A stretch of DNA of 9,403 nt from an uncultured Lachnospiraceae bacterium (GTDB lineage: Bacteria > Bacillota > Clostridia > Lachnospirales > Lachnospiraceae): positions 1 through 9,403 of the forward strand of contig CAMPAP010000020.1 in assembly GCA_946631935.1 (NCBI GenBank), given 5' to 3'. Below are positions 1 to 7,165 of the stretch, piece after piece. Numbering within the stretch: position 1 is the first letter of the stretch; the number at the start of each line of letters is the position of its first letter. The translations under genes were made by a program, and so were the position numbers. A model generated the notes under the pieces. That model did no database searches. It was not told the origin of the DNA and saw nothing but the letters and a program-made list of their open reading frames with translations.

Positions 1-1095
1 AGAAGACCTTATAAGATCCTTTATATATACATACTCTCCCGTAGTATGCACATTTTCCATTCCGCAGGAATAAACTATCGTTTTTATTCCGGCTTCATTC
101 AGTCTGTTTGCATCGCTTCCACCGTAGGTATTTATGTACTCTGTTTCAATCCCTAAGTGTGAACATGCTTTGTCGAATCTTTTTACGACTTCATCACTTT
201 TTTTAACGGTGTATGATCTGATGTGTTCCACTGTCCTGTAAACAAGTTTTGCTTTTATCTTTGAGCAGCACTCATCAAAGATCTCCTTTATTTCTTCCGA
301 CTTATCCAGTGCTTTTTTATGATCAAGGCTTCTGATCTCTCCGGTTATCTTCACAAGATCGGGTACTATGTTTCTAGCACTTCCCCCTTCTACGGTTCCG
401 ACATTTACCGTTGTATATCCGTCAACCCGGCCGGTTTTAATATTCGATATGGCATCGGCTGCTGCCTTGATGGCATTAATCCCTTCTTCCGGTGCAAATC
501 CCGCATGTGCGGATCTACCCTTTATCACCGCTTCAAAGGATAGTATCGTGGGGGCGCTTATGGCTGCAGTTCCTGCTGATCCCGTAAGATCCAGCACATA
601 TCCTTTTTTTGCTTTTATCAGGTCATATTTCAAAAAGCGCGATCCTTCGCAAAAAGGTTCTTCGGATACCGTAAAAAGAATTTCTATATCCGGATGAGAG
701 AGTTTTTTTTCTTTGATGACAGATAATGCCTCGATTATGGAAACAAGTCCCGATATATCGTCCGCTCCCAGTACCGTATCAGAAACTGACTTGATAAAGC
801 CGTCTTCCGTTATCACAGCTTCTTTGTCTTTCCCGGGAACCACCGTGTCCATATGAGCCGAAAAAAGTATCGGATCTCCGGGAAGATCTCCTTTTAAGAA
901 CGCATAGATATTCGGATGTGAGTCCGGATGATTCTTTAAAAACTCTTTCCTTGTCGTGCTTTTTGTATTGACCAAAAGTCCGAGGCTCTTAAGTTTCCAG
1001 ACAAGATACTCTCCGATTTCCTTTTCCGAAAAGGATTCACTGTCAAATGACACGAGTTTCATAAATTGTTTTATGATCCTTTTTTCGTTTACCAT
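1..1095 (-). CDS. PepT-like M20 family zinc aminopeptidase, 3' end cut by the window edge
   Basis: Translating the minus strand from the ATG at 1095 gives 365 uninterrupted codons to base 1, with no stop reached. The product resembles the PepT-like branch of the M20 peptidases, cytosolic two-zinc enzymes that remove N-terminal residues from short peptides. Visible family motifs are SAHMDTVVPG (residues 79-88, metal His81), GADDISG (110-116, metal-bridging Asp), SEEP (144-147, catalytic and metal Glu pair), YVLDLTG (166-172, metal Asp169), the dimerisation-domain motif GRSAHAGFAPEEGI (193-206), YGGSDANRLNEAG (324-336) and ENVHTTGE (347-354, metal His350). All expected metal ligands are present. 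Family members end soon after this point, so I infer that only about 10-15 residues are missing. The start is supported by AGAGG at 1102-1106, 6 bases upstream; an ATG at 1100 is followed at once by a stop. There is no signal peptide. The gene is separated from the operon upstream by a terminator and has its own predicted promoter. The true substrate, tripeptides or other small peptides, cannot be read from the sequence. Confidence 0.93.
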   Translation of the reverse strand, partial: MVNEKRIIKQFMKLVSFDSESFSEKEIGEYLVWKLKSLGLLVNTKSTTRKEFLKNHPDSHPNIYAFLKGDLPGDPILFSAHMDTVVPGKDKEAVITEDGFIKSVSDTVLGADDISGLVSIIEALSVIKEKKLSHPDIEILFTVSEEPFCEGSRFLKYDLIKAKKGYVLDLTGSAGTAAISAPTILSFEAVIKGRSAHAGFAPEEGINAIKAAADAISNIKTGRVDGYTTVNVGTVEGGSARNIVPDLVKITGEIRSLDHKKALDKSEEIKEIFDECCSKIKAKLVYRTVEHIRSYTVKKSDEVVKRFDKACSHLGIETEYINTYGGSDANRLNEAGIKTIVYSCGMENVHTTGEYVYIKDLIRSS

Positions 1096-1154
1096 CCCAT
1101 ACCTCTGATATTCTTCATTATCATCTGAACCTGACTGAGTTTTATTTGAATCTG

Positions 1155-1183
1155 ATTATATTGATTAGCATTAGCAGTGAAAA
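1155..1183 (-). promoter_or_regulatory. Predicted sigma-A-type promoter of the M20 peptidase gene
   Basis: Read on the minus strand, a perfect -10 box TATAAT (1160 to 1155) is preceded by a 17-base spacer and TTTTCA (1183 to 1178), which matches 4 of 6 bases of the TTGACA -35 consensus. Transcription would start near 1148, giving a leader of roughly 50 bases before the ATG at 1095. The placement downstream of the carB terminator fits an independent promoter. This is prediction from consensus only. Confidence 0.55.
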
Positions 1184-1248
1184 TTACGGATAATTTATTG
1201 TGTGTGATAAGATTTGCTTATATGGATAAAGCCGGACCGGCATGCGGA

Positions 1249-1313
1249 TATTTGATACCTGTATTTGATACTTTTAATTGAAACCCGGATTTGACGCTTG
1301 TATTTGACACAGG
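1249..1313. repeat. Degenerate 13-bp tandem repeat, five copies
   Basis: Five head-to-tail 13-base units fill exactly 65 bases: TATTTGATACCTG (1249), TATTTGATACTTT (1262), TAATTGAAACCCG (1275), GATTTGACGCTTG (1288) and TATTTGACACAGG (1301). The plus-strand consensus is roughly TATTTGAYACYTG; the middle unit is the most diverged. The array sits between the carB terminator and the predicted peptidase promoter. It is non-coding, and a 13-base unit would shift frame if translated. It could be a decayed minisatellite or a cluster of binding sites; the sequence alone does not decide. Confidence 0.8.
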
Positions 1314-1316
1314 CAT

Positions 1317-1358
1317 AAAAAAAGGAACATCTCCCGCCGGACGGAAAATGTTCCTTTT
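1317..1358 (-). terminator. Rho-independent terminator of the asnB-pyrG-purF-carAB operon
   Basis: An 11-bp perfect stem pairs 1320-1330 (AAAAGGAACAT) with 1348-1358 (ATGTTCCTTTT). The loop can form a further CCG/CGG stem (1334-1336 with 1342-1344). Read on the minus strand, the hairpin ends in an uninterrupted run of T (opposite the A-run from 1317), the classic intrinsic terminator layout, about 60 bases after the carB stop. The other side is also T-rich (1355-1376), so it could act on both strands, but no plus-strand gene leads into it. Confidence 0.9.
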
Positions 1359-1417
1359 ATATTATTCTTTTTAAATTATCCTTTTAAAGATCATTTAGGA
1401 TCTGAGACTGTAAGCGA

Positions 1418-4400
1418 TCATATGGGGGATACGCCAATAGTCATTTCTTCAAGCACGTCGAGAAGTACTTTTACGGTATCAAGTGACGTGAATGTCGTAA
1501 TTCTGTGCTCGCTCGCACATTTTCTTATTGCGACACCGTCCTCGTAATGCACTCCCGAAAGGATGGCTCTTGTATTTACAACATAACTTACATAACCGGC
1601 ACTGATAGAATCAAGTATCTCCGTGCTTCCTTCGCTGAGCTTATGACGGAGCCTGCATCTTATGCCGTGCTCTTTGAAATAGAGTGCCGTCATGGTAGTG
1701 GCTTCAATATTAAATCCCATATCATAGAAACGTCTTGCAAGAGGAAGGGCCTCCTGCTTGTCTTCATCAGCAAGAGTAAATGTTACCGTACCGTAATTCT
1801 GAAGCTTTATTCCGGAAGCTACCAAAGCCTTGTACATGGCCCTGTGGAGTTTCTTATCATAGCCTATAGCTTCACCTGTTGATTTCATCTCGGGGGACAG
1901 ATATGCATCCATTCCCGTAAGCTTTGAGAATGAAAAAACAGGAGCTTTGACATACCACTTTTCACGGCGGGGAGGATTCATATCCGTGATCCCCTGATCC
2001 GCAAGAGATATACCGAGACTAACCTTTGTTGCAATATCAGGAAGTGCATAGCCCGTTGCCTTTGAAAGGAAGGGAACAGTCCTGGAGGATCTTGGATTTA
2101 CTTCTATTATAAATACATCATCATTTTTATCGCAGATGAACTGGATATTGAAAAGACCTCTTATGCCGATGCCGAGTCCAAGCCTTTTTGTGTAATCCCT
2201 TATGGTATCTTTAACCTTGTCGGGAACACTGAATGTCGGATATACGCTGATGGAGTCACCGGAATGGATTCCTGTTCTTTCCACAAGTTCCATGATACCC
2301 GGGATGAACACATCCTTTCCGTCACATATCGCATCCACCTCAAGTTCCTTGCCGCTGATATAACGGTCCACAAGTACCGGTCTGTCCTCATCGATCTCCA
2401 CAGCAGTCTGAAGATACTGCCTTAAGTCCTTTTCCTTGGATACTATCTGCATTGCTCTTCCGCCGAGAACGAAGCTGGGTCTTACAAGAACCGGATAACC
2501 GATGGATTCTGCAGCCTTAACACCGTCTTCAATGCTTGTTACCGCAAGTCCTTTGGGCTCGGGTATTTTAAGATCTTCAAGAAGTTTTTCAAAGCTGTCC
2601 CTGTTTTCCGCTTTATCTATCGCTTCACAGTCGGTTCCAATAAGTTTTACTCCGCGCTTACTCAGAGGCTCCGCAAGATTGACAGCCGTCTGTCCTCCCA
2701 GTGTCGCTATGACACCTTCAGGTTTTTCCATCTCTATTATGTTCATTACATCTTCGACGCACAGGGGCTCAAAATACAGCTTGTCCGAAGTCGTATAATC
2801 GGTTGAAACAGTCTCAGGATTGTTGTTTATGACTATGGCCTCGTATCCGCATTCCTTTATGGTACGTACTGCGTGCACAGTCGAATAGTCAAATTCAACA
2901 CCCTGGCCTATCCTGATGGGGCCTGCCCCTAAAACGATGATCTTCTTCTTATCAAGAACGATGGCTTCGTTTTCCCCTTCATATGTGGAGTAAAAATAAG
3001 GAACATAGCTTTCAAACTCGGAAGCACATGTATCGATCATCTTGTAGACCGGGAAAATCCTGTTTTCTTTCCTTATCCTGAAGATCTCATCTTCGGAAAC
3101 ATCCCATAAAAGAGCGATCTCGGCATCGGAGAATCCCATCTTCTTTGCATCCCTTACAAAGGAGACATCACCTTTATGCTGACTTAAGATTCTTTCCTCT
3201 TCAATGATATTTACTATCTTATCAAGGAAAAATCTGTCTATTGCGGTCTTTTCATTTATCTCTTCCGGGGTAACTCCTCTTCTTAAAAGTTCGGCAACGG
3301 CATATATCCTGTCACCGGACCCTTTAAGTATCATCTCCCAAAGAGCTTCATCACTCCCATCATCAAGCTTAGCCATATGAAGATGAACATTTCCGGTCTC
3401 AAGACTTCTTACCGCCTTAAGAAGGCTTTCCTCAAAGCATCTTCCGACGCTCATGGTCTCACCGGTTGCTTTCATCTGCGTTCCGAGACTGGGATCCGCA
3501 TCGGTGAACTTATCGAAGGGAAATCTCGGCATCTTGGTGACAATATAATCAAGTGCCGGTTCAAAGCAGGCCGGTGTATTTGCAAGCCTGATCTCTTCAA
3601 GAGTAAGACCCACGCTTATCTTGGCAGAAACTCTTGCTATGGGATATCCGGAAGCCTTGGATGCAAGAGCCGAGGATCTTGACACCCTTGGGTTTACTTC
3701 TATCAGATAATACTTGAAGGACTTTGGATCAAGAGCAAACTGGACATTGCATCCGCCTTCTACTTTAAGTGCCCTTATCAGTTTGAGAGCACTGTCACGG
3801 AGCATGTGGTATTCCTTGTCGGTAAGTGTCTGGGAAGGACAAACCACGATGGAATCACCTGTATGGATACCTACAGGGTCCAGATTTTCCATATTACATA
3901 CGGTGATGGCAGTATCGTTGGAATCCCTGATCACCTCATATTCAATTTCCTTATAACCTTTGACACTCTTTTCAACGAGCACTTCACTTACAGGCGAAAG
4001 CTCAAGTCCTGCTGCAAGAAGTTCCTCAAGTTCCTTTTCATCTCCCGCAAATCCTCCGCCGGTTCCTCCGAGAGTAAATGCGGGCCTTAGTACTACGGGA
4101 TAGCCTATTTCCTCTGCAGCCTTTTTTCCTTCTTCAATGGTATGAACAACAATTGAAGGAAGCACCGGCTCTCCCAGTCTTTCACAGAGCTCTTTGAACT
4201 CTTCCCTGTCTTCCGCCATCTCTATACTCGAAGAATCGGTTCCGAGAAGCTTACATCTGCATTCTGCAAGAATTCCTTTCTTCTCAAGCTGCATTGCAAG
4301 GTTAAGACCGGTCTGTCCGCCTATTCCGGGAAGGATGGCATCCGGACGCTCCGTTCTGATTATCCTTGCAACATATTCAAGATTAAGGGGCTCCATATAT

Positions 4401-4591
4401 ACTCTGTCCGCAACAGAGGTGTCCGTCATTATGGTTGCGGGGTTTGAATTACAAAGTATTACTTCGTAGCCTTCTTCCTTCAGCGCAAGGCAGGCCTGGG
4501 TTCCGGCATAGTCAAACTCTGCCGCCTGTCCGATGACAATGGGTCCCGAGCCGATCACAAGTATTTTATTTATATCCGTTCTCTTGGGCAT
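1418..4591 (-). CDS. carB: Carbamoyl-phosphate synthase, large subunit
   Basis: The 1057-residue product is the ammonia-using synthetase subunit. It makes carbamoyl phosphate from bicarbonate, two ATP and ammonia channelled from CarA, feeding arginine and UMP synthesis in the cytosol. The length is close to the family norm of about 1060-1075. The internal duplication is plain: the first ATP-grasp half has a nucleotide motif at 11-30, LRPAFTLGGTGGG at 168-180 and IEVNPRVSRSS at 297-307. The second half repeats these at 551-570, VRPSFVLGGRAM at 703-714 and IEVNPRSSRTV at 829-839. An oligomerisation region of about 400-545 lies between them. The C-terminal MGS-like allosteric domain (about 935-1057) is intact; whether it responds to UMP, IMP or ornithine cannot be read here. 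The start is supported by AAAGGA at 4599-4604, 7 bases upstream, and by the family N-terminus MPKRTDINKILVIGSGPIVIGQ-like. It is the last gene of the operon and follows carA after 58 bp. Confidence 0.98.
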   Translation of the reverse strand: MPKRTDINKILVIGSGPIVIGQAAEFDYAGTQACLALKEEGYEVILCNSNPATIMTDTSVADRVYMEPLNLEYVARIIRTERPDAILPGIGGQTGLNLAMQLEKKGILAECRCKLLGTDSSSIEMAEDREEFKELCERLGEPVLPSIVVHTIEEGKKAAEEIGYPVVLRPAFTLGGTGGGFAGDEKELEELLAAGLELSPVSEVLVEKSVKGYKEIEYEVIRDSNDTAITVCNMENLDPVGIHTGDSIVVCPSQTLTDKEYHMLRDSALKLIRALKVEGGCNVQFALDPKSFKYYLIEVNPRVSRSSALASKASGYPIARVSAKISVGLTLEEIRLANTPACFEPALDYIVTKMPRFPFDKFTDADPSLGTQMKATGETMSVGRCFEESLLKAVRSLETGNVHLHMAKLDDGSDEALWEMILKGSGDRIYAVAELLRRGVTPEEINEKTAIDRFFLDKIVNIIEEERILSQHKGDVSFVRDAKKMGFSDAEIALLWDVSEDEIFRIRKENRIFPVYKMIDTCASEFESYVPYFYSTYEGENEAIVLDKKKIIVLGAGPIRIGQGVEFDYSTVHAVRTIKECGYEAIVINNNPETVSTDYTTSDKLYFEPLCVEDVMNIIEMEKPEGVIATLGGQTAVNLAEPLSKRGVKLIGTDCEAIDKAENRDSFEKLLEDLKIPEPKGLAVTSIEDGVKAAESIGYPVLVRPSFVLGGRAMQIVSKEKDLRQYLQTAVEIDEDRPVLVDRYISGKELEVDAICDGKDVFIPGIMELVERTGIHSGDSISVYPTFSVPDKVKDTIRDYTKRLGLGIGIRGLFNIQFICDKNDDVFIIEVNPRSSRTVPFLSKATGYALPDIATKVSLGISLADQGITDMNPPRREKWYVKAPVFSFSKLTGMDAYLSPEMKSTGEAIGYDKKLHRAMYKALVASGIKLQNYGTVTFTLADEDKQEALPLARRFYDMGFNIEATTMTALYFKEHGIRCRLRHKLSEGSTEILDSISAGYVSYVVNTRAILSGVHYEDGVAIRKCASEHRITTFTSLDTVKVLLDVLEEMTIGVSPI

Positions 4592-4649
4592 TTCAAAATC
4601 CTTTCACAATGGCAAGAAGATTAAATATGGGCGCATGGCGTCAATAATT

Positions 4650-5738
4650 TTATTTATCCATCAGACTGATAAATTCATCAAACAGATATGAGCTGTCATG
4701 GGGACCGGGGCAGCTTTCCGGATGGTACTGCACACTGAATATCTTATCTTCCCTGCACATCACACCTTCCACAGTGTCATCAAGAAGATTTTTGTGTGTG
4801 ACCACAAGTCCGGTGCCCTCAAGGGTTCTTTCATCCACGGCATATGAATGATTCTGGGAAGTGATCTCCACTTTGCCTTTTAGCAGATTTTTAACGGGAT
4901 GATTTCCTCCCCTGTGTCCGAATTTAAGTTTGTATGTTTTTGCTCCGCAGGCAAGAGAGATTATCTGGTGTCCCAGGCATATTCCCAGGATCGGAAGCTT
5001 TCCGCGCAGTTTTTTTACCAGCTCTATTGCCTCCGTATTATCCTCGGGATTTCCCGGACCATTGGACAAAAACAAACCGCTCGGAGAAAAATCCATTATC
5101 TCTTCAGCGGCAGCATTATACGGGAAAACCGTAACCGAACATGATCTTTGTGAGAAAGATCTTATTATATTTTCCTTCATTCCAAAATCTATGGCAGCGA
5201 TGCGGTATTTTGCACCTGATACCACATAGTTTTCCCTTGAAGGTCTGCTGACTCTCTTCACAACGCCTTCTCCGGGATTTGATTTTTTTATGAGCTTTAA
5301 TGCTTCATTAAGATCAAGATCCGCATCCCCTATAAGGGCTGGCATTGTTCCCTGCTGTCTTACTTTACGGATGATCTCCCTTGTATCCACACCGGTCAGA
5401 CCCATGATACCGAGTTTTTTCATAGTATCAGATAAAGATCCCGCACTTCTGAAATTGGAAGGAATGTCATTATAATCCCTGACTACAAAACCTCCCGAAG
5501 AAGGATGACGGGATTCGTTATCATCATCATTGATCCCGTAATTTCCGATAAGGGGATATGCCATGGTGATGAACTGATCGGTATACGATGGGTCTGAGAG
5601 GATCTCCTGATATCCTACGGGAGAAGTATTGAAAACAAGCTCACATACCCTTGTTCCCTCATCTTCTCCAAAACCCGTTCCATAGTACTGGCTGCCGTCA
5701 GGCATCACGAGTTTTCTCGGCTTTCCTTTATAGATCAT
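4650..5738 (-). CDS. carA: Carbamoyl-phosphate synthase, small (glutaminase) subunit
   Basis: The 362-residue product hydrolyses glutamine and passes the ammonia to CarB; the two form the cytosolic carbamoyl-phosphate synthase. The N-terminal CarA domain (about 1-150) includes FNTSPVGYQEILSDPSY (36-52) and LTGVDTREI (114-122). The C-terminal class I glutamine amidotransferase domain (about 178-358) has the oxyanion segment LSNGPGNPED (224-233), the nucleophile in GICLGHQI (Cys254) and the other catalytic residues in YHPES (His339, Glu341). The triad is therefore complete and the length is normal. The ATG is preceded by an excellent GGAGG (complement of 5746-5750), 7 bases away and lying inside the end of purF. 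The gene overlaps purF by 4 bases (ATGA), which suggests translational coupling. Its partner carB follows directly. Confidence 0.98.
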   Translation of the reverse strand: MIYKGKPRKLVMPDGSQYYGTGFGEDEGTRVCELVFNTSPVGYQEILSDPSYTDQFITMAYPLIGNYGINDDDNESRHPSSGGFVVRDYNDIPSNFRSAGSLSDTMKKLGIMGLTGVDTREIIRKVRQQGTMPALIGDADLDLNEALKLIKKSNPGEGVVKRVSRPSRENYVVSGAKYRIAAIDFGMKENIIRSFSQRSCSVTVFPYNAAAEEIMDFSPSGLFLSNGPGNPEDNTEAIELVKKLRGKLPILGICLGHQIISLACGAKTYKLKFGHRGGNHPVKNLLKGKVEITSQNHSYAVDERTLEGTGLVVTHKNLLDDTVEGVMCREDKIFSVQYHPESCPGPHDSSYLFDEFISLMDK

Positions 5739-7165
5739 TTTCCTGCCTCCGAAAGTCTTTTTTCAAATCTGTCCTTTGCGGGGTCCTCCGGGATTTCCGC
5801 AGGATAGTCACCGTCAAAGCATGCACTGCAATATTTTCCGCACCCGCTCATTTCCCTGAGACTCCCCATGGGCAAAAATCCCAATGAGTCCGCCCCTATG
5901 ATCTCTGCTATCTCTTCGGGGGTATGGTGGGTGGCGATAAGATTATCTTCCGAATCTATATCTACACCATAATAGCACGGATGTTTAAAAGGGGGTGAAG
6001 AAATTCTCAAATGTATCTCTCTGGCCCCTGCTTCTCTTATAAGTTCAATGATCCTCCTGCTGGTCGTTCCCCTGACAATGGAATCGTCAATAAGGACCAC
6101 CTTTTTCCCTTCAAGAACGCTTTTGACCGGGCTTAATTTGATCCTTACCGTATCCGTCCTCTGATGCTGGCTGGGAGCTATGAAGCTTCTGCCCACATAT
6201 TTATTCTTTACAAGGCCGATTCCGTAAGGTATCCCGCTTTCTGCGGAATAACCCGTTGCGGCATCCAGCCCCGAATCCGGAACTCCAACCACCACATCCG
6301 CATCCACGGGATAATCCCTTGCAAGTATCCTTCCCGCCATAACTCTGGTATCATGAACCGATATCCCGTCTATAACGGAATCCGGTCTTGCAAAATATAT
6401 GTATTCAAAGATGCAGGGGCTTATCTGTCCTCCGCAGTTTTCCGTATATGATACAGGCTCCATACCGGGTCTGTCCGCTGAAAAGACGATCATCTCACCA
6501 GGCTTTACATCCCGTATAAATTCAGCCCCCACTGCATCAAGGGCACAGCTTTCCGAGGAGACAACATAACTTCCGTCACTTCTTTTTCCATAACAAAGCG
6601 GCCTGAATCCGTTAGGATCCCTGACCGCCAGCATTTTTGTCGAGGACATCATCACAAGGGAAAATGCCCCCTTTAACGTCTTTACAGCTTCCAGAACAGC
6701 TTTTTCTATACTGTCACATTCAAGCCTTTTTCTGGTTATCATATAACAGATAGTCTCCGTATCCGATGTGGAATGAAAAATTGCACCGGTCATTTCCAGG
6801 CTGTCACGGAGTTCAAGGGAGTTGGTCAGATTGCCGTTATGGGCAAGGGCAAGATTTCCCTTTTTATGGCTTACCACCATGGGCTGGATATTACTTACGG
6901 TATTGCCTCCGGTGGTTCCGTATCTTACATGGCCTATTGCCATACATCCTGCGGGAAATGAAGAAAGCTCTCTTTCGGAAAAAACTTCACCCACAAGTCC
7001 AAGGGCTTTATGGGCCGAAAACACACCGTCATCATTTACAACTATTCCGCAGCTCTCCTGTCCCCTGTGCTGAAGAGCATACAGACCGTGGTAAACATCC
7101 CTTGCAATATCTGACCGTGGTTTTCCCGTTATTCCAAATACACCGCATTCCTCATGAATTGACAT
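5735..7165 (-). CDS. purF: Amidophosphoribosyltransferase (glutamine PRPP amidotransferase)
   Basis: The 476-residue product catalyses the first committed step of purine synthesis, forming 5-phosphoribosylamine from PRPP and glutamine. The N-terminal Ntn-type glutaminase domain begins MSIHEECGVFGI, so Cys7 should become the N-terminal nucleophile after removal of a six-residue propeptide. LQHRGQESCGI (31-41), GHVRYGTTG (78-86) and HNGNLTN (109-115) are family motifs. The phosphoribosyltransferase domain carries the PRPP loop VVLIDDSIVRGTTSRR (356-371). Four cysteines match the [4Fe-4S] ligands of the Bacillus subtilis-type enzyme: Cys251 before FEYIYFARPDS, Cys397 in HPCYYG, and Cys446 and Cys449 in YCSACF. 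The start is supported by GGGAGG (complement of 7175-7180), 9 bases upstream. It overlaps pyrG by 14 bases and carA by 4. No other purine gene is present, so purF sits away from a typical pur operon. Confidence 0.98.
   Translation of the reverse strand: MSIHEECGVFGITGKPRSDIARDVYHGLYALQHRGQESCGIVVNDDGVFSAHKALGLVGEVFSERELSSFPAGCMAIGHVRYGTTGGNTVSNIQPMVVSHKKGNLALAHNGNLTNSLELRDSLEMTGAIFHSTSDTETICYMITRKRLECDSIEKAVLEAVKTLKGAFSLVMMSSTKMLAVRDPNGFRPLCYGKRSDGSYVVSSESCALDAVGAEFIRDVKPGEMIVFSADRPGMEPVSYTENCGGQISPCIFEYIYFARPDSVIDGISVHDTRVMAGRILARDYPVDADVVVGVPDSGLDAATGYSAESGIPYGIGLVKNKYVGRSFIAPSQHQRTDTVRIKLSPVKSVLEGKKVVLIDDSIVRGTTSRRIIELIREAGAREIHLRISSPPFKHPCYYGVDIDSEDNLIATHHTPEEIAEIIGADSLGFLPMGSLREMSGCGKYCSACFDGDYPAEIPEDPAKDRFEKRLSEAGK

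Larger units (their letters stand above)
1096..1417. other. Intergenic region between carB and the M20 peptidase
   Basis: About 320 bases lie between the carB stop and the peptidase start, with no credible ORF. In minus-strand order the region holds about 60 bases of carB 3' untranslated sequence, an intrinsic terminator, a degenerate 13-bp tandem repeat, a short GC-rich palindrome (GCCGGACCGGC, 1231-1241), a predicted promoter and the peptidase leader with its ribosome binding site. The region is clearly more AT-rich than the genes around it. No tRNA, riboswitch or attenuator is apparent. Confidence 0.8.

Noticed and set aside
319..697. Two overlapping plus-strand ORFs opposite the peptidase
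   Set aside because: The minus strand encodes an uninterrupted M20 peptidase with all metal ligands across this stretch, so these are shadows.
1231..1241. GC-rich palindrome GCCGGACCGGC as a second terminator
   Set aside because: The arms leave almost no loop unless only three base pairs form, and the T-run on the minus strand is only three bases, so it is not a convincing terminator.
1505..1882. A 125-residue plus-strand ORF antisense to the carB 3' end
   Set aside because: It is a shadow of the carB coding frame with no recognisable domain; carB codes intact across the same bases.
4618..4644. Promoter-like boxes in the carA-carB spacer (TTGACG, 15-base spacer, TAATCT, minus strand)
   Set aside because: The spacer is too short and the -10 match is poor; carB is best explained as cotranscribed with carA.
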